Below the pieces are notes generated by a model that was not told the DNA's origin, made no database searches, and saw only the letters and a program-made list of their open reading frames with translations. From Apiospora phragmitis (taxonomy: Eukaryota; Ascomycota; Sordariomycetes; Amphisphaeriales; Apiosporaceae): a stretch of DNA of 64,000 bases. Shown here one piece after another: positions 23,328 through 39,577 of this stretch (the stretch's first letter is position 1; each line of letters opens with the position of its first letter). The position numbers and the translations under genes were made by a program. The DNA is taken from NCBI GenBank assembly GCA_038363925.1, contig JAQQWL010000005.1:4030001-4094000 (forward strand). The letters are read 5' to 3'.

Positions 23328-24752
23328 ATGCATTACATCCGACTCCTCCGACCCGTGTCGGTGGAAACGACAAATCGGCGGGAGGACGTCCTCTCGGTGC
23401 TCCTGACCATCACCACCGACCTCGGCGATTCCTTCTTCGGCCCCGACGAGCCCCTGGCACTCGGCGTGACGCTGGAGACTACTACTGGTAGTGGTGGTGG
23501 TCGTCGTCGTCGTGCTCCTTCTCTTCTGGCCTGCCCGGCCGACGACAAGAGTCCCCTGCAATGGCGCGCCGGCATGCGCGCCCTCAAGGCCCGGCTGCGC
23601 CTGCGGGAGCCTCTGCCCGACGCGAAGACGACGGTGTGCATATTCGCCCGCAGCAGCCGTCGGTCCAAGACGCCGTCGACCCGGCCGTACTGGAGGCATG
23701 GGTATGATGACGACGACGAGCAGCACACGGAGCTGATCGTGCCCGTCAGCGTCGACATGGTTAACCGCACCTGCGCACCCGTCTCCTTGCGAACGCTCCC
23801 TTTATCATCCACCAGAGACGACGAAGGTGGTGATGATGCATCCGACAACAACACACTGGCGTTCGGCGAGGACATCGGCGAGAGCATCGCGCGCCACATC
23901 TGGGACGCCGGTCTCGTGACCGCGTCGTTCCTGAGCGAATCATGCCGGTCCGCGGCCGTCATGGCGGACATTCTACCCGTACGGCAACACTGTAACCGCC
24001 TCAACATCCTCGAGCTCGGGTGCGGCGTTGGCATCCTTGGGACCACGGTCGCCGGCATCATCTGGGACGCGGCGGCGGCGCAGGGGACGTTCCTGGTCGA
24101 GGCCAACGTCCTGCTGACCGACGTCGAGGAGGCCGAGGAACGGGCCCGGACCAACATTGCGCGAGCTGAAGAGGTCCTCCTCGAGGGGCACAGCAGGCGC
24201 AACAGGCTCAGCGGGAGCGGGGAAGAAGACGACGACGACGACGAAGAAAGCGAAGAAAAGCCCCGCACCACGCAGTTGCAGTACGAGAACCTGGACTGGG
24301 AGGACGGGCGGCAGGGCGCGTTCGGCCGGCTGGCCGCCGCGCGGGCGTGGGATTTCGTGGTGCTGAGCGACTGCACCTACAACATCGACTCCCTCCCCGC
24401 GCTCGTCGGGACGCTGAGCGCGCTGCGCCGTCACAGCAGCAGTAGTAGTCGTAGCAAGGTTGCTGCTGCCCGCGACGTCGGCGCGGCGGAGACGGGGACG
24501 GAGACGGGAATGCGGGTCATCCTGGCGACGAAACCGCGGCACGCTTCGGAGGAGGCCTTGTTCGGGCTGCTGGCGGAGCAGGGCTGGTCGCATCGGGTCG
24601 TCAAGCGGATCCCGCTTCCTCGAGTTAATGCTGAAGACGAGGTGGTCGAGATTTATGTTGTCGAAAGGGGGGGGCAAGAAGGGGTGAGACATACCGGTTT
24701 GCAGCGAGCCAGCCAATCAAGTTCGCTGGATGCTGCTCCGCGTCGAACTTGA
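23328..24752 (+). CDS. Putative lysine methyltransferase, METTL21/Methyltransf_16 family
   Basis: 474 residues in one uninterrupted frame. A seven-beta-strand SAM-dependent methyltransferase core starts at about residue 225 with LNILELGCGVGILG, the glycine-rich SAM-binding motif I. It continues through a VLLTDVEEAEERARTNI segment (acidic residue at the end of strand 2) and reaches WDFVVLSDCTYN at about residues 340-351, where the DxxY-type post-II motif of this family is seen (DCTY). C-terminal strands (VILATKPRH, VEIYVVER) complete the fold. The N-terminal 150 residues are a family-typical beta-rich region with low-complexity inserts. Relatives methylate lysines on translation elongation factors or chaperones; the target here is unknown. 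An acidic run (about residues 298-312) interrupts the core. Confidence 0.85.
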   Translation: MHYIRLLRPVSVETTNRREDVLSVLLTITTDLGDSFFGPDEPLALGVTLETTTGSGGGRRRRAPSLLACPADDKSPLQWRAGMRALKARLRLREPLPDAKTTVCIFARSSRRSKTPSTRPYWRHGYDDDDEQHTELIVPVSVDMVNRTCAPVSLRTLPLSSTRDDEGGDDASDNNTLAFGEDIGESIARHIWDAGLVTASFLSESCRSAAVMADILPVRQHCNRLNILELGCGVGILGTTVAGIIWDAAAAQGTFLVEANVLLTDVEEAEERARTNIARAEEVLLEGHSRRNRLSGSGEEDDDDDEESEEKPRTTQLQYENLDWEDGRQGAFGRLAAARAWDFVVLSDCTYNIDSLPALVGTLSALRRHSSSSSRSKVAAARDVGAAETGTETGMRVILATKPRHASEEALFGLLAEQGWSHRVVKRIPLPRVNAEDEVVEIYVVERGGQEGVRHTGLQRASQSSSLDAAPRRT

Positions 24753-27700
24753 CTGCGTGTGCCCCACGAAAGTCGCGGTCCATGGTGAGACAATCCGGGA
24801 TTGGGCATCGCGGTCATCCCTCGGGTGATCGATTTGATCATCATCATCGTGCCCTAGGCTTTTATTGGTGCAGAGTTCCAAATCTGGGTTTCCTTGTCAG
24901 GCAGGGATCGATACCTTACTGCAAAGGCCTCGCGGAGGATCTGGGACGCTCACGTTGCCTAGCTGACCTCCTGCATGGACCCCAATGTCTTACCATGCCA
25001 GATCCGCTCCAGACACGCTCCATGATCACTTTTCAGCTCCTCTCAATGCTTTCAAATTTTGTTTGATCGATCGAGCAACCTGAACTGTATGCATTGCGCT
25101 GAATGCAATGGGAGCGCGGACCGAGGACGCACGGAACGGATGATCAATTGTACTATCGCTTTAGACGAGTAGTCCAGAAACAACTCAAGAGCTCTCGTTA
25201 TTATATTAGACTTGACTGCTGACCGATCCGATTTTGAATGTGATGTTATCGAGTAAGGAATGGCTGCTACGCCTGGAGCGAGTGATTCCCCAGGTCCGAG
25301 GCGGGTAATGCTACCTCCTCATCAAATCCCCAATCAACCCCCTTTTGGTTTTGCGGTTTCGGCGTTGCCGCTGAACCTAGCAGTCTACAGCTGTAGTAGC
25401 CACGCCAAGGTACGTTTCGCTGTCTAACTTCTATTATTACCTCCATGGGATGGCTTTAGGGGGCATGGCTACTGGTATTCGCTGCCTATCCGTTCACACG
25501 TAGCATCGCACTAAACAGGAGGACACATGAGGGTATTGCTCGACGTAGACCCTGTTCCATGATCCATGAACTGTCTTCCGTAGTCGGTTGGTCAGCGGTT
25601 CCATCATTCGGACGTGTTTCAAGTGTTTTTACCTTTATAGGCTTCTGTCAGCAAGCTGCTTAAGGTCATATAAAGTATAGAGTAAGCAGTCCTTTACTAT
25701 TCAACAGATGGTCAGCATCTAAACGCATCTTGGCGCAGAGGAAGCGCGCCGGGATCCACACTCGGAGGTCCTTGGATCGAAACCAAGAGATGCTACTTCA
25801 TTTTTACGGGGTTATTTGGATTTGCTGGGTTCGGATGTCTTGAGTGGCGGAAACTTCCACGCCCGTATTACCATTGCTCGCCAAGCAAAACCAATGGTAA
25901 GCCTGACTATTAGAAGGATAAGGCTCGGATCTGACGTGAGGGTGCCATGCATTGGCAATGGATCTTGCTAGGTTTGAAACCACACACCGAGGGAAGATTA
26001 GAGAGTGGTCTCCAGTACCATTGTTGGTGTTGCTGAAACGATACATGTTTCCTTAGTCACCGCAGTGCCAGATGTTTTCATCGATGGAGGTGAAGCGCCT
26101 GCAGGCGAAGGCCTCAACAGTGTCGAAGGGGGTCTCCACCTTGTAGGGGCCTCCCGTCTGGAATCAGGGGCGGGCCAGCAAGGGCCAGGACGGCCATGGC
26201 AGCAAAGAGAAAACCTTCACAGTAATAATTAATTATTAGGGGCTCGGTAAAGCTTTCTAGTCTGGCTGTTCTCTTGACGGTTCGATGCGGTAATGAGCAG
26301 GAAAAGCCAACATAGTAGCAATGGAGAAATGGCCTTTTATATAGGTGAAGAGACCCCCCCCCCTTTTCCCCGATAAGCCTTTGCTTTTTTTTATTGAGTT
26401 CGCTGCCTCCTGGGGCTTCTTAACCCTTGGTATACTGCTGTTGGTATCTGGGAGAGGTGAACAGACAGCAATCCGCCCTTGGTTTCCGTTGACCAAACCT
26501 TTCAAGATCATATCTGCGGAAACATCAAGTCTGCATATCACCAGGATTTGAGGAGATGGCTATTTCGTTCCAGATAGGGATTATCTCCTGACTGGCGACG
26601 GTGGTTGAAGTTGTAGGTGCCAGTAACGTATACTTGAAGGACTGATCAACTTGTCTCGGCTGAAATATTTCAGGATTACTGAATGGAGGTATGCAATACA
26701 ATATATCACTGGATAGTCGAGATCACTTCCCACGTACTGGGGTAAATCTCAATTGCGTATTATACTTATATACCTTACCAAAGTCTGGAGTTGTACCCGC
26801 GGGGAGACCAAACTGGGATTACAAAAGCACGCATGCCCCTTCTATAGGCTCATGAATTCTCCGAGTCGTCTCCTCGTAAGTGCCTCCGCTTCTGTCGGAC
26901 TGCGTAACCTAGCATTATGACGAATATGGCTAAGCTTGCAGATACCCTCACACACGAGTGGCAGACAGTTCGTGTTTGAAGACCAGAGAGGGGCCCCGAC
27001 ACTCTGGAAAAGAAGAGGCGAGAGATGCTCTATGTAACCGACTCTATGCTGATCTTCGTGCGTCCGAAGTGACGGTCTTGTTGCGCGCTTACAAACGCTG
27101 CTCTCGTATGCTTGAAACATTTGGATGTTATTCAGCTATCACGAGGAACAAGCCATGGATGGTTCATGATATTGGACCATTCAATAAGGTGAGCTGCAAA
27201 AAAAAAAAAAAAACTCACGATGTTGGGCTGGTGTTAACTGGATATATATATATATATATATATATGATTAGTCAGGTTGGCCTAGCCCCGTACTATCTTG
27301 CTATTTCCGGATGAGGTCTGGCGCAAGGGCTTTGCACGTTGCAAGTACATGCCCACAAGTAGACTCGGTGGATCAAATTCCAACCCCGCGCTCGGCGAGA
27401 AATGACGCCATTGTACTTGGCTGGCATGGGGGGCCGCAGCCCAACTGTGGATGCCGGTCTGGTACGACCTGATGCAAGCTTACATGTTGATACTACGCTG
27501 GAGTTGCTATATTGGCATGTAGCGCTATAGGTTTCCCAGGTATGCAAAGCTTATCAGTTATTATTCTCCTCGTCGTCTCGGTATAAAGGACTGGGTGGTG
27601 TGGGAGTACTAAGGTCAAGGGCTCATGACACGAAAGAGGGTCGGCGTCGAGGTCATCCGTTCGAGGGCAGCTGAGAGGGGGGTGAACCAGTCCAGTCCCG

Positions 27701-29522
27701 GATCCGGTCGAACCGTTGGTCTGATTCACGCGCGCATCCACGGCGATCATTTATGGCGGGAAGACGAAAGATAATAACATCGCCACGGGAATTTGATGAG
27801 GTCGATGTGGTTGGATGTTGCATCCCTTATTCAGGGTCGGGTTGCCTATTGGGGAAGGACCGTGTACAGACGACTGCCGGACCAAGAGGGGACCGACTGA
27901 TGTGAATTTGGCATAGGAAAGTAATGATCGTCTCGAAATCACCAGGCCAAGCCCATGCCCAAACAGTTAGCTAATCATTATTTGCCGTCATCATGCGAGA
28001 AACCAGTAGTCCACACGGAGCTCTACGAAACATGAAATCCCGTATATAGGGATATTAAAGATGAGATTGGCGTTGGGAATGCGAGGGAGCCCGAAGTAGA
28101 TGCCCTGTCCATGTCGTGGAAGGCAGGTGTTCGTTTAGAGCGATGCCATTGGAAGACATCGTAGGGGCACTAGTAGCGACAAGGATGGGGACGAGGACGA
28201 GGACGAGGTTGGCCTCTTCAACGGGCAGGACACACAAGCTCGATTCTAGCGCAAACCTGATCATGCAATAGGAGGGGACACCATCAGAAGAAGGCCCGTA
28301 TATGCTGGCTATGGTATGGAGGCTATGGAGGAATATTCAATCTAAAAATCCTGATCTCAGCTGGGGATTGTCGTTGGGATCTGCTGGAAAAAGCACCGGT
28401 TCAGAGTGCAGCCCAGCGTCAGTGGCAGGCAGCCCACACTGCAGATAACTCACACTCAAGGAAAGACGATTCATGTAACCGGGAAGCTCACCTATCCTTA
28501 TCCTGGTAACGGCACTGAAAATAAAAGATTGAAGGAATCAGCCAGCCACCATAGAAGGAAAGGAAAACCTGACGCGAGGCGGACCATGACGTTCCCAAGA
28601 TGCCAGGTTTAGGTTGCACAAGAGATCGACCCGCCCCCTCCTGTAGTAGTAGCGCTGTAGGACACCTCTGGGTGCCGGGTGTAGTGCATGCCCAGCAATG
28701 CCATTCATTGCTTATCGAGTCCGTCCAGCGGGCGAGCGAGTGCCCGATCAACCCTCCCCTCCCTCTCCCATCAAAATTGTCCATGTCAGCCTCCCCCGCC
28801 ATTTTCCCTCTCCAAGCCTCCCCTTCTCCGAATCTTGGAAGTCTAGAACATCTCGTCTATTACCCTCACTTTTCTTGTCATTGCAATTGTCCAGGGTTGA
28901 TTAATGGATTATCCGGCTGATGATTGATTGGATCCGGATTTGAAAAGTTCTGTTATCTTCTTTTGTGATTACTACGACTACTGCACCTACTGCTTTAGAC
29001 AGACCTGCGTTGCCCTCCGCCACCCCCCCGATCTGACGACATCATCGTTTTTTTATACCTTTCCTAGAAAGAGACGTCCTCGAAAACTGGCAGGAAAGAC
29101 AAGAGACAAGAGCCAAGAGCCAAGAGCTACAGTGACGGCTAATTGAAAGAACCACGCTTTCCTCCGATCGAATCGCACTTCCCCCCGGAGCGCATCCCAT
29201 CGCATATCATTATCGTGTCGTATCCTACTGAAGACTGTACCCCATCGTGTGTCGCGTCGCATCCCAGCGCATCGCATCGCATCGCACTTGCCGAACCGCA
29301 AAACGCGCATCAGCATCTTCCTACCTATCGCTTCCCGGATATCGCATGCGACCCTCGACCACAGCAGACCGCCAATCCACTGCAGACTTTCCCGACGACA
29401 ACAGAGGTCGAGTCCTTCGGAAATCCGCCGAGTATATACTTCATCTTCCATCGATACCGAGTACTCCATAATAATATATATCGTCGATATCCTCCCTCCC
29501 CCCTTCGAAACCACCAGCAACC
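24753..29522. other. 4.8-kb gene-poor region
   Basis: No convincing protein gene. It holds the tRNA-like unit at 25724-25795, a C10 run near 26347, a poly-A tract near 27199-27212, a TA repeat near 27243-27264, and a GACGAG repeat near 28190-28208. The final 400 bases are pyrimidine/CG mixed and look like the leader of the short coding exon at 29523. Confidence 0.5.
25724..25795 (+). tRNA. Initiator-tRNA-Met-like Pol III unit with altered anticodon loop (reads CCA); probably a pseudogene
   Basis: The 72-nt length is that of a eukaryotic initiator tRNA, and the cloverleaf folds. D arm GCGC/AGAGGAA/GCGC (25733-25747). Anticodon stem CCGGG/CTCGG with one G-T pair. Variable AGGTC. T arm CTTGG/ATCGAAA/CCAAG (25771-25787), where A54 and A60 are initiator hallmarks. 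Acceptor GCATCT/AGATGC. An A box (TGGCGCAGAGG) and a B box (GGATCGAAACC) are present, and a T5 terminator follows at 25801-25805. Oddities: the anticodon loop reads ATCCACA instead of the initiator's CTCATAA, so the formal anticodon is CCA. Pair 1-72 is C-T instead of A-T. A second AGCATCT lies 10 bases upstream at 25714-25720, as if the 5' strand were partly duplicated. It could be a decayed gene copy or the head of a tRNA-derived SINE. Confidence 0.6.
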
Positions 29523-29744
29523 ATGAACGGCCAGCAGTCGACCAACTCGGCGGCGGCGGCGGCGGCGGCGGGCAATGCCCCAACCGCGTCGCCCATGAAT
29601 CCCGAGGCACCATTGTCTCAGCCCACGACGCTCCCGGCTGGGGAAGCTCCGCTGATGGCCGGCGCCAACGGCTCCTCCCTGAAGAAGCGCAAGAAGGAAG
29701 GCCTGAAGCCTATCATCACCACAGAAGGACCTGTACCTCCGTGA
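29523..29744 (+). CDS. Short ORF or first exon of an unrecognised protein (73 residues)
   Basis: The ATG is in good context (CAACCATGAAC), preceded by a leader-like stretch from about 29140. The product is Ala/Pro/Ser-rich with a poly-Ala run, and ends in a basic, conserved-looking motif (SLKKRKKEGLKPIITTEGP). The stop TGA overlaps a consensus splice donor (CCGTGAGTAT), so the frame probably continues by splicing. I could not find a convincing next exon in the following 2.5 kb on this strand. It may be the start of a longer gene with a long intron, or a genuine small protein. Function unknown. Confidence 0.45.
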   Translation: MNGQQSTNSAAAAAAAGNAPTASPMNPEAPLSQPTTLPAGEAPLMAGANGSSLKKRKKEGLKPIITTEGPVPP

Positions 29745-34329
<4,585 letters not shown>

Positions 34330-35718
34330 TTACCTTCTCCTGCGCGGCAGCGGTGGAAGAAGAGTAGGTCTCAACTTCATCGATCCTGGTCCTTGGGCTC
34401 CCATGCTGCAAGAGAGAGCATAGTCGCAGACGAGGAGGAAGAGGAGATTAGGGCAGCGTCGATCTAAAACTGACGATCGATCAAAGCAACATGGCTCCAC
34501 CGATTGACGGCAGCGAGACAGCGGGAAGGAGGAAAGACGGAATGACGGCAGCGAGACAGCGAGAAGGAGGAGGAAAGACGGAATGGAAATGGCTGGCTCT
34601 TGGTGCATTTAGCGATCTTGCCAATAGAACAACCATTAATATGCATCCATCATGACATACAATTTGTGTCCTTGCTTCCGGACGGAAACTGGTAGCAAGC
34701 AAGCAGGCCCCCCCCACCCACCAAAAAAAGAAAGAAGATTATGAAGCGTTTTGATTTGATTTACGGGCATGGATGGATGGCATGGCATGGGTGGCATGAT
34801 ATGAAGCCTTTTAGGTAGGTAGGTAGCTAGAAACGAGCAAACAGCGACGTGGTGCAGACTACAACATATAAAACCAGGGAGCTGAACCAGCTCGTGACGA
34901 TTTCAAGACAGGGCAAGCTTTGTGTGAGAAGCTTGGATATGTGACTCCTATCATATCAGCCAGGCAGTTGGTTTACATGGTCCGGAGTGTTGGAGACAGG
35001 GGCAGCATGGGTGATTATGCCATGCTTGGTCAGTTATTGAAGTTCCGAATCCCGATTGACGATTAGTCACAGCAAAAGGGGGCGATGGATAGATACATCG
35101 AAATGAATAGGGGGCGAAGGAGGGAGGTGGCAAAGCAGAGGGCCAAAGCACGATCCATCAAGATCAGATCAGCTTAGATCAGACGGATGGGTGGGTGGCA
35201 TGGATGTTGTCACAGCGTGACAGACCAGACCAGACCGGTTGATGGGATGCAATTTGCATTCGCTCCTATTGATCGCTTCGCATGCAGGAGGAGACAGTAA
35301 CCTTTTGCACACCGCCACAGCTGGACATTTTCTCTCTCTCGCTGAACTGCACATCATGCCAATCTAATTGTGTTTGTGTAGCGTACCTAATTGTATGTGA
35401 CGTGGTACGCTTTACTCTTGTTGCGAAAGACAGACACCCTGAAGAACGCCTATGAACGCCCCTTATTTTGCAAACCACATCTTCAGCATGCATGCAAGGA
35501 GAAAACTCGAGAGGCCCCTACCTCCCCCAAAATAATGACGGAACACACCATAACACACAACAAAACCGGCGTTCCTCCTTTCTCCTCTTTCCTACCCCCT
35601 TGCTCTTCCTCCAGTCCCGTCGTGTCACATGACGAGAAGCAGCCGTTTTGGGCTGCTTCTTGATGATATACGAGGGGGCGAGTGGCAAGAGGCGGCCAAG
35701 ACGGCCCTTCTAGCTGCT
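34330..35718. other. Convergent intergenic region, no gene seen
   Basis: About 1.4 kb between the 3' ends of the kinase and Iws1 genes, holding both 3' UTRs. It has purine-rich repeats (GGAGGAAAGACGGAATG appears twice near 34528-34582) and a GGTA repeat near 34811-34825. Confidence 0.5.
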
Positions 35719-37079
35719 CTACTTCTTCTTGGCCTTGTTCTTGAGCATGATCTTGCGGAAGGCGGCGTCGCCGCTGGCGCCGATGGGACGGTACTCGGGC
35801 CCCTGCTGCGAGTTGGTCGTGAAGGTGCTCTTGGGCGCGACGCTGTAGCTCGACGGCAGGCCCACGACGCGCGCGCGGTTGGCGTCCTTGGTCGGCTGCG
35901 CCAGGATGCGCTCGCGCTCGGCGTCGCGGCGCGAGATCTGGGTCGCGGGCGGGCCGGGCGCTGCGAGAGGGTGAACTGGGAACCGGCCGTCTGGCGGAGT
36001 TTGGCGGCCCTGTGTTGAATATGGTTAGTTTTGTGGTTGCTTCGTGGTAGTAAGAGGGGAAAAAGAAACACGTACTGGTAATCAAAGTCGCGCGTCTCGA
36101 TGTGGCGCTTCTTGTAGTCGTCGGTGCGGTTCAGTATGGGCCGGCTCCAGTCGCCCAGCAGGCGTTCGGCGATGCGCTTGATGCCGATCTCGGGCTTCTT
36201 GCTCTTGGTGTAGAAGAGGACGACCTTGCCGAGGCCGCTGGCTTTCAGGGAGTCCTTCTCGATGGGCAGGCGCAGCAGGGCATTGAAGATGTCGCGCTGG
36301 ATCGTGTAGGCCGGCAGCGAGCCGTCCTGCAGCGGCTCGAGGAACCAGGTGACGGCGCGCAGGAAGTTGTGGTCCGGGTCGACGATGGCGTCCTGCTGAT
36401 TGTTGCTATTCAGGAGGGACATGACCTCGGGCAGGATGCGGAGCTTGTTGTTGGCCGGCTGGCCCTCGGCGCGCGCCGCGTTGTCGGCCTCGCAGGCCTT
36501 GGCCATGGTCTGGGAGAGTATGTCGATCCGCTCCGCCAGGTCGTTCTCCAGGTCGATCTCGTCCTTCTTGCGCCGCCGCGCCGACGGCTTCTTGACGTCC
36601 TTGGCCGCGGCGCGCTCGATGGCGCGCTTGCGCCGCTCCTCGGGTGTCAGGTTCTCCTCGGGCACGGGCTCGGGCGACGCCCGCTCGCTGCGGGACGACG
36701 CGGCAGGGGCTCCTCGGCGTCGCTTTCCCGTCTGGATCTCGCCGTCTGCACCGTCATTGTCGTCCTGTTGTCTCGAGCGCTTCTTCTCGCGCCGGCCCTC
36801 CTTGGGCTTGCGGACGGCCTGGCCCTTGCGCTTGCCGGCCTTCAGGGTGCGGGCGACGTCTTCGTCGATCTCGACGGGCTTCTCCTCGATCTGGGCGGCG
36901 GCGGGGTCGTAGTCGTCGAACTGGTCCTCGTCGACCTCGGACAGGGCGTCGGAGTCCTTGTCGGAATCGCCGGCCGCTTCCACGTCGTAGTCGCCTAGCT
37001 CCTTTTGCTGGTCATCTGCCTCTTCCTCGTGCAGGGTCTCGGGGGCCGCCGCCGCAGGGGAATCTTCCATGTCGGACAT
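35719..37079 (-). CDS. IWS1: Iws1/Spn1 transcription elongation factor, one intron, one frame break
   Basis: Iws1 binds Spt6 and RNA polymerase II and links elongation with mRNA processing and histone modification. The ATG at 37079 opens an acidic N-terminal region followed by charged, basic linker. The conserved TFIIS-N-like (LW) domain covers roughly residues 195-320 (FLRAVTWFLEPLQDGSLPAY, RLPIEKDSLKASGLGKVV, IAERLLGDWSRPIL). The intron 36010-36075 joins DFDYQ to AAKLRQ. In exon 2, about 35950, sense moves one base within a GC-rich run (CGCCCGGCCCGCCCG on the coding strand). The corrected frame then gives a normal ending: YSVAPKSTF, YRPIGASGDAAFRKIMLKN, and a terminal Lys run before the TAG at 35719. 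The family is conserved across eukaryotes and essential in yeast, so the break is most likely a sequence error. It is divergent from the Brl1 gene. Confidence 0.9.
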
Positions 37080-37939
37080 GGTATGGTTTGTTTTGATGGC
37101 GACAAGGAAGTCGGAGAAAAACGAAAGAGGCGTGAGGTGAAAGGTGGCGAGGATAGAAAGAGGCCTGTGATAAAAATGAAGACTGCAATTAAAGAAGAGG
37201 CTTGGCCTGGTAACGGAGATGGGCCTTGAGCTGTTGAACGGGAGAAATTGACGAAAAACAAGAATATGTCTTGTTGGCGTTTCCTCCCTCGATTCGATAA
37301 AAGAAGAGGGAAGGGGTTGTTGTTCAGAAATGGCAAAGGGCGTGGGAGGATGGGTTGATGAATTGGATGTCCAGCCAGCCTTGTTTGCCCTTTGCTTTGC
37401 TTGGGAATGAAATGTTGAAGTCAAGCCTCTTTCCCTTTAGTTGACTTTAGCTGCCATGACATCCCTGCTTTCCACAATTGAAGCTTACCTAATCCTGGCT
37501 TGGCTTTCTCAGCTTCGTCAAACCCCCACAATAGCTTTAGAAAGTGGCGGCCTTTGTTTACTGTGGCGAGTGGTTACCCCATCAATCGTCGATGGTGTAG
37601 AAGAAAGAGACTGTTCCTCGATTGATTTTAGTATTTGATGAACGGCCGACCCATGCCCGCCACCATGCAAAAGACCCATGATTATCTGGAGTAACTATTG
37701 ATTGATTGCATGCCCTTGTGCAGGTCGAATAGAGAGAGCTATTGACGAGGTCCAGTCTTGTCTTTCTCCCTGCATCATCATCAATACCCGTCCTTGTCGT
37801 CGCTTCCTCCTGCCTCGGGACTCTGCCGCATCGCCAACTACTTCCTTCATTCGCTTTTATCGGCCACACCACAACCTGCAAATAGCTGCCACGCCTTTTC
37901 TACTTTCTTCTTCAGTAGGCCCGGGTTGGACATCAGATC
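37080..37939. promoter_or_regulatory. Shared divergent promoter of the Iws1 and Brl1 genes
   Basis: 860 nt between two divergent starts, with no ORF of note. The part next to Iws1 is A-rich on the plus strand, and the part next to Brl1 is pyrimidine-rich, as usual for fungal leaders. Confidence 0.5.
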
Positions 37940-39577
37940 ATGGAGCGGCGCACCTACGAGTCTCCCATGGACTGGGAATACCAAACCCAAGGACCGATGG
38001 ATCCCACCAGCCCATTTGTTCGATCCATTCAAAACGCCCAGAAGACCAGTAAGCACGCAGTCGCACCACCGTCGTCACCTGTCTCTTACCCTCATTCCCC
38101 GCTCACCATGCAAACCACAGACACTGCGTTCGGAGCTGCTCGTCCTGGCGCCCTCGCCGCCAATAGCACACCCAACCTGTTCGCGCGATCACAAACCAAC
38201 AGCCCAAGCAAGCCGCCGCCTGCGTCTTCCAATCGCTACGACGCGCCAGCGGCCTCTACACCCTCTTCTTCTTCTGGTCACCCTCTCTTTCAACGCACCA
38301 ACACGGCGCCTCCGTTCCGCAACCCGGCCTTCACGACACCGCGAAAACCCTTCGACATGGACCCCGTCTCCGAGGTCGAGGACAGTCCCGCCGCCACCGA
38401 CGCCGACGCCTCCGACTTCCTCGATCCCGACACGCCCGAGGACAACTCGCGCTCCCTCCGCCACATGAGCCTTACGCCCGCTCGCTCCAAGGCGCTGCTG
38501 CAGCAGGCCACGCGGCGGTCCCCCGGCAAGGGCGAGATTGCCAATCCCCGCACCATGTTCGGCAACCGCGACAAGATACGTAAGCGCAAGAGACGTCACG
38601 ATGATAAGGACATCAGCGGATACCGCTTGCCCTACAAACATGTTAACGAGTGGGAAGAGTCGGAAGACCCCGACTCGGACGACAGCACCTACGAGCCCAA
38701 CGAGCACCCAAACTCCCGAAAAAGCCAGCGAGGAGGCCGCGGCAACGCACCGGCCAAGAAGGGCTGGTTCGCGGGCTTCCTGGCCACCATCTCCAAGCAT
38801 CCCTCGGCGCCCCAGATACTGGGCTACTGGTTGACGCTCGCCTTCAATGCCTCGATCCTTGGCTTCGCCCTCTACATTCTCCTCAACATCTATTCGGCCT
38901 TCCGCCACGAGATGTCGCTCATCTCCCTGACCGAGCGCACCTCCGTCAACGACGAAATCGCCAAGTGCATTGCCAATTACGATGAGAACCGCTGCTCCCC
39001 GAAAGAACAGCGCGTCCCGGCCATCAACCAGATGTGTGAGGAATGGTGGGTCTGCATGAACCAGAACCCCGAACGCGACTACAATGTCCGCTTCGGCGCC
39101 AGGAACCTGGTCGAGATCGCCAACACCATCTTCGAGTCGATGCACTGGAAAACCATGGTGGGTATCCTCCTCACCTTCATGGCCGCGAATCCCATGACGT
39201 TTATTAACAATCTGCTGCAGGCCGCCTTCTTCATCCTCACCATGATCTTCTGCACGAGCGGCGCGTCCCTGTTCAAGACGTCGGCGCCCCCGAGCTTCAC
39301 GACGGCCGTCCCGCACCACCCGCAGTCCTCGCAGGTTGCTAACGGCAACCACGAGCAGCAGCACTACTTCTACCCGCCCCGGACGCCGCATCGCGGCTCC
39401 TATGCGCTGATGCACCACATGGATGACACGCCCGACACGGACGCCTCGCCGGAGAGCAATGTCCGACCGCAGCTGCTGCCGCCACCGTACGAGACGCCCG
39501 GGCGGCGGAGGAGTCCGAGCAAGGAACACCGGTCCAGGAGTCCGACGAAGAGCCGCAATCCGTCAAAGAGGTACTGA
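37940..39577 (+). CDS. Brl1/Brr6-family nuclear envelope protein (nuclear pore assembly)
   Basis: 545 residues if read through. Brl1/Brr6 proteins span the nuclear envelope and help the inner and outer membranes fuse during pore assembly. The N-terminal 280 residues are disordered (Ser/Pro/Thr-rich, a nuclear-signal-like KIRKRKRRH). Two membrane segments follow: about residues 292-318 (WLTLAFNASILGFALYILL) and 402-437 (MTFINNLLQAAFFILTMIF). Between them are the cysteines of the family's luminal disulphide domain: CIANYDENRC, then MCEEWWVCMNQNP. A stretch at 38049-38120 has a good donor (GTAAGC), a CTCAC-like branch and a CACAG acceptor. It is exactly 72 nt, so it may be an in-frame intron or an alternatively retained one, giving 521 residues when removed. 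The C-terminal tail is Pro/Arg/Ser-rich. Confidence 0.9.
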   Translation: MERRTYESPMDWEYQTQGPMDPTSPFVRSIQNAQKTSKHAVAPPSSPVSYPHSPLTMQTTDTAFGAARPGALAANSTPNLFARSQTNSPSKPPPASSNRYDAPAASTPSSSSGHPLFQRTNTAPPFRNPAFTTPRKPFDMDPVSEVEDSPAATDADASDFLDPDTPEDNSRSLRHMSLTPARSKALLQQATRRSPGKGEIANPRTMFGNRDKIRKRKRRHDDKDISGYRLPYKHVNEWEESEDPDSDDSTYEPNEHPNSRKSQRGGRGNAPAKKGWFAGFLATISKHPSAPQILGYWLTLAFNASILGFALYILLNIYSAFRHEMSLISLTERTSVNDEIAKCIANYDENRCSPKEQRVPAINQMCEEWWVCMNQNPERDYNVRFGARNLVEIANTIFESMHWKTMVGILLTFMAANPMTFINNLLQAAFFILTMIFCTSGASLFKTSAPPSFTTAVPHHPQSSQVANGNHEQQHYFYPPRTPHRGSYALMHHMDDTPDTDASPESNVRPQLLPPPYETPGRRRSPSKEHRSRSPTKSRNPSKRY

